From Spirilliplanes yamanashiensis (lineage in GTDB: Bacteria > Actinomycetota > Actinomycetes > Mycobacteriales > Micromonosporaceae), in assembly GCF_016863475.1 (NCBI RefSeq), contig NZ_BOOY01000001.1, forward strand, positions 124,001 to 188,000: a stretch of DNA of 64,000 bases, written 5' to 3'. The number at the start of each line of letters is the position of its first letter. The first letter of the stretch is position 1. The notes below the pieces were generated by a model. It searched no databases. It was not told the origin of the DNA and worked only from the letters and a program-made list of their open reading frames with translations. The position numbers and the translations under genes are program-made. This document shows positions 63,699 through 64,000 of this stretch, piece after piece.

Positions 63699-64000
63699 AT
63701 GAAGAAGCGCATTGTGGCGGCCCTCGGCACGACCGCCGTGGCGGTGACCGGCGCCGCCGTCGCCGTCATCCCGATGACGACCTCGAACGCCGCCGCGGCC
63801 TGTGCCGCCGCGTACAGCGACGCCGCCGTCTACACCGGCGGCGCCGTCGTCTCGCACCGGGGCCGGAACTGGGCCGCGAAGTGGTGGACCCAGCACGAGG
63901 TCCCGAGCACCGGCGGCTCCGGCGTCTGGCGGGACAACGGCGTCTGCGGCGACGGCCCCACGCCCCCGCCGACCACCGCGCCGATCACCGGCCCCGGGGC
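63699..64000 (+). CDS. Secreted chitin-binding protein, N-terminal part (CBM5/12)
   Basis: An incomplete reading frame, at least 100 residues, open to the window edge. Residues 1-33 are a signal peptide ('MKKRIVAALG', cleavage near 'SNAAAAC'). Residues 35-86 form a small carbohydrate-binding module of the CBM5/12 type with 'NWAAKWWTQHEVP' and a Cys35-Cys84 pair, followed by the start of a Pro/Thr linker. Downstream a chitinase or lytic polysaccharide mono-oxygenase domain would be expected, but it lies outside the window. Confidence 0.85.
   Translation, partial: MKKRIVAALGTTAVAVTGAAVAVIPMTTSNAAAACAAAYSDAAVYTGGAVVSHRGRNWAAKWWTQHEVPSTGGSGVWRDNGVCGDGPTPPPTTAPITGPG

Noticed and set aside
63597-63896. 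Minus-strand frame at the right edge
   Set aside because: The plus strand here encodes a signal peptide and CBM5/12 module with a good Shine-Dalgarno; the minus-strand translation has no recognisable features.

Overview
The window comes from a chromosome of a high-GC filamentous-type actinobacterium. Support is the roughly three-quarters GC content, many GTG starts, frequent 4-bp gene overlaps, an SCO4848-type membrane protein, ThyX instead of ThyA, and the actinobacterial order metG-tatD-rsmA-ispE-ABC-F then glmU-prs-rplY-pth. The carbohydrate-rich gene content suggests Micromonosporaceae, but that placement is inference. I saw no insertion sequences, prophage, CRISPR array, rRNA or plasmid genes.

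Layout. 1-4 kb: SnoaL-like protein, intracellular GH13 enzyme, MFS transporter divergent from a TetR regulator. 4-9.1 kb: a chitosan-utilisation cluster, with a sugar kinase, GH4 glycosidase and ROK regulator in one operon divergent from a secreted CBM2-GH46 chitosanase. 9.1-15.3 kb: an NmrA-type reductase, a large multi-sensor histidine kinase, a polyol dehydrogenase and a GAF protein whose histidine-kinase half has lost its catalytic residues. 15.3-19.2 kb: a two-gene unit encoding a Gly/Ser/Asp-rich membrane-anchored protein and a polysaccharide deacetylase-glycosyltransferase fusion, which looks like a one-polypeptide machine for making and deacetylating an extracellular amino-sugar polymer. 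19.4-24.7 kb: a YjbR protein, about 0.8 kb of structured non-coding DNA, protein O-mannosyltransferase, RsmI and a Pro/Thr-rich membrane protein. 24.8-41 kb: mostly housekeeping genes (metG, thyX, tatD, rsmA, ispE, ABC-F, tRNA-Gln, glmU, prs, rplY, pth), interrupted by an ankyrin gene, two DUF4383 paralogues and a fatty-acid desaturase with a TetR regulator. 41.1-46.1 kb: a polyprenyl-phosphate sugar transferase followed by CysQ-like phosphatase, CysD and CysN. 46.1-46.5 kb: an imperfect tandem repeat. 47.9-56.4 kb: an arabinan/arabinoxylan utilisation operon (LacI regulator, GH51, ABC importer, two exported GH43). 56.4-58.6 kb: galK-galE. 58.7-61.7 kb: trpS, a 2'-5' RNA ligase-like protein, YihY. 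61.7-63.3 kb: a TetR repressor divergent from a membrane protein. At the right edge a secreted chitin-binding protein runs out of the window.

Themes. Sugar polymers dominate: chitosan and arabinan breakdown with their own local regulators, UDP-galactose and UDP-GlcNAc supply (GalE, GalK, GlmU), two membrane glycan-building enzymes and O-mannosylation. Several local regulators can be matched to inverted repeats in adjacent promoters (ROK, LacI, two TetR). Many monocistronic genes have a TANNNT-like hexamer 6-8 nt before the start codon and no Shine-Dalgarno sequence, the arrangement expected of leaderless mRNAs, which helped choose several starts.
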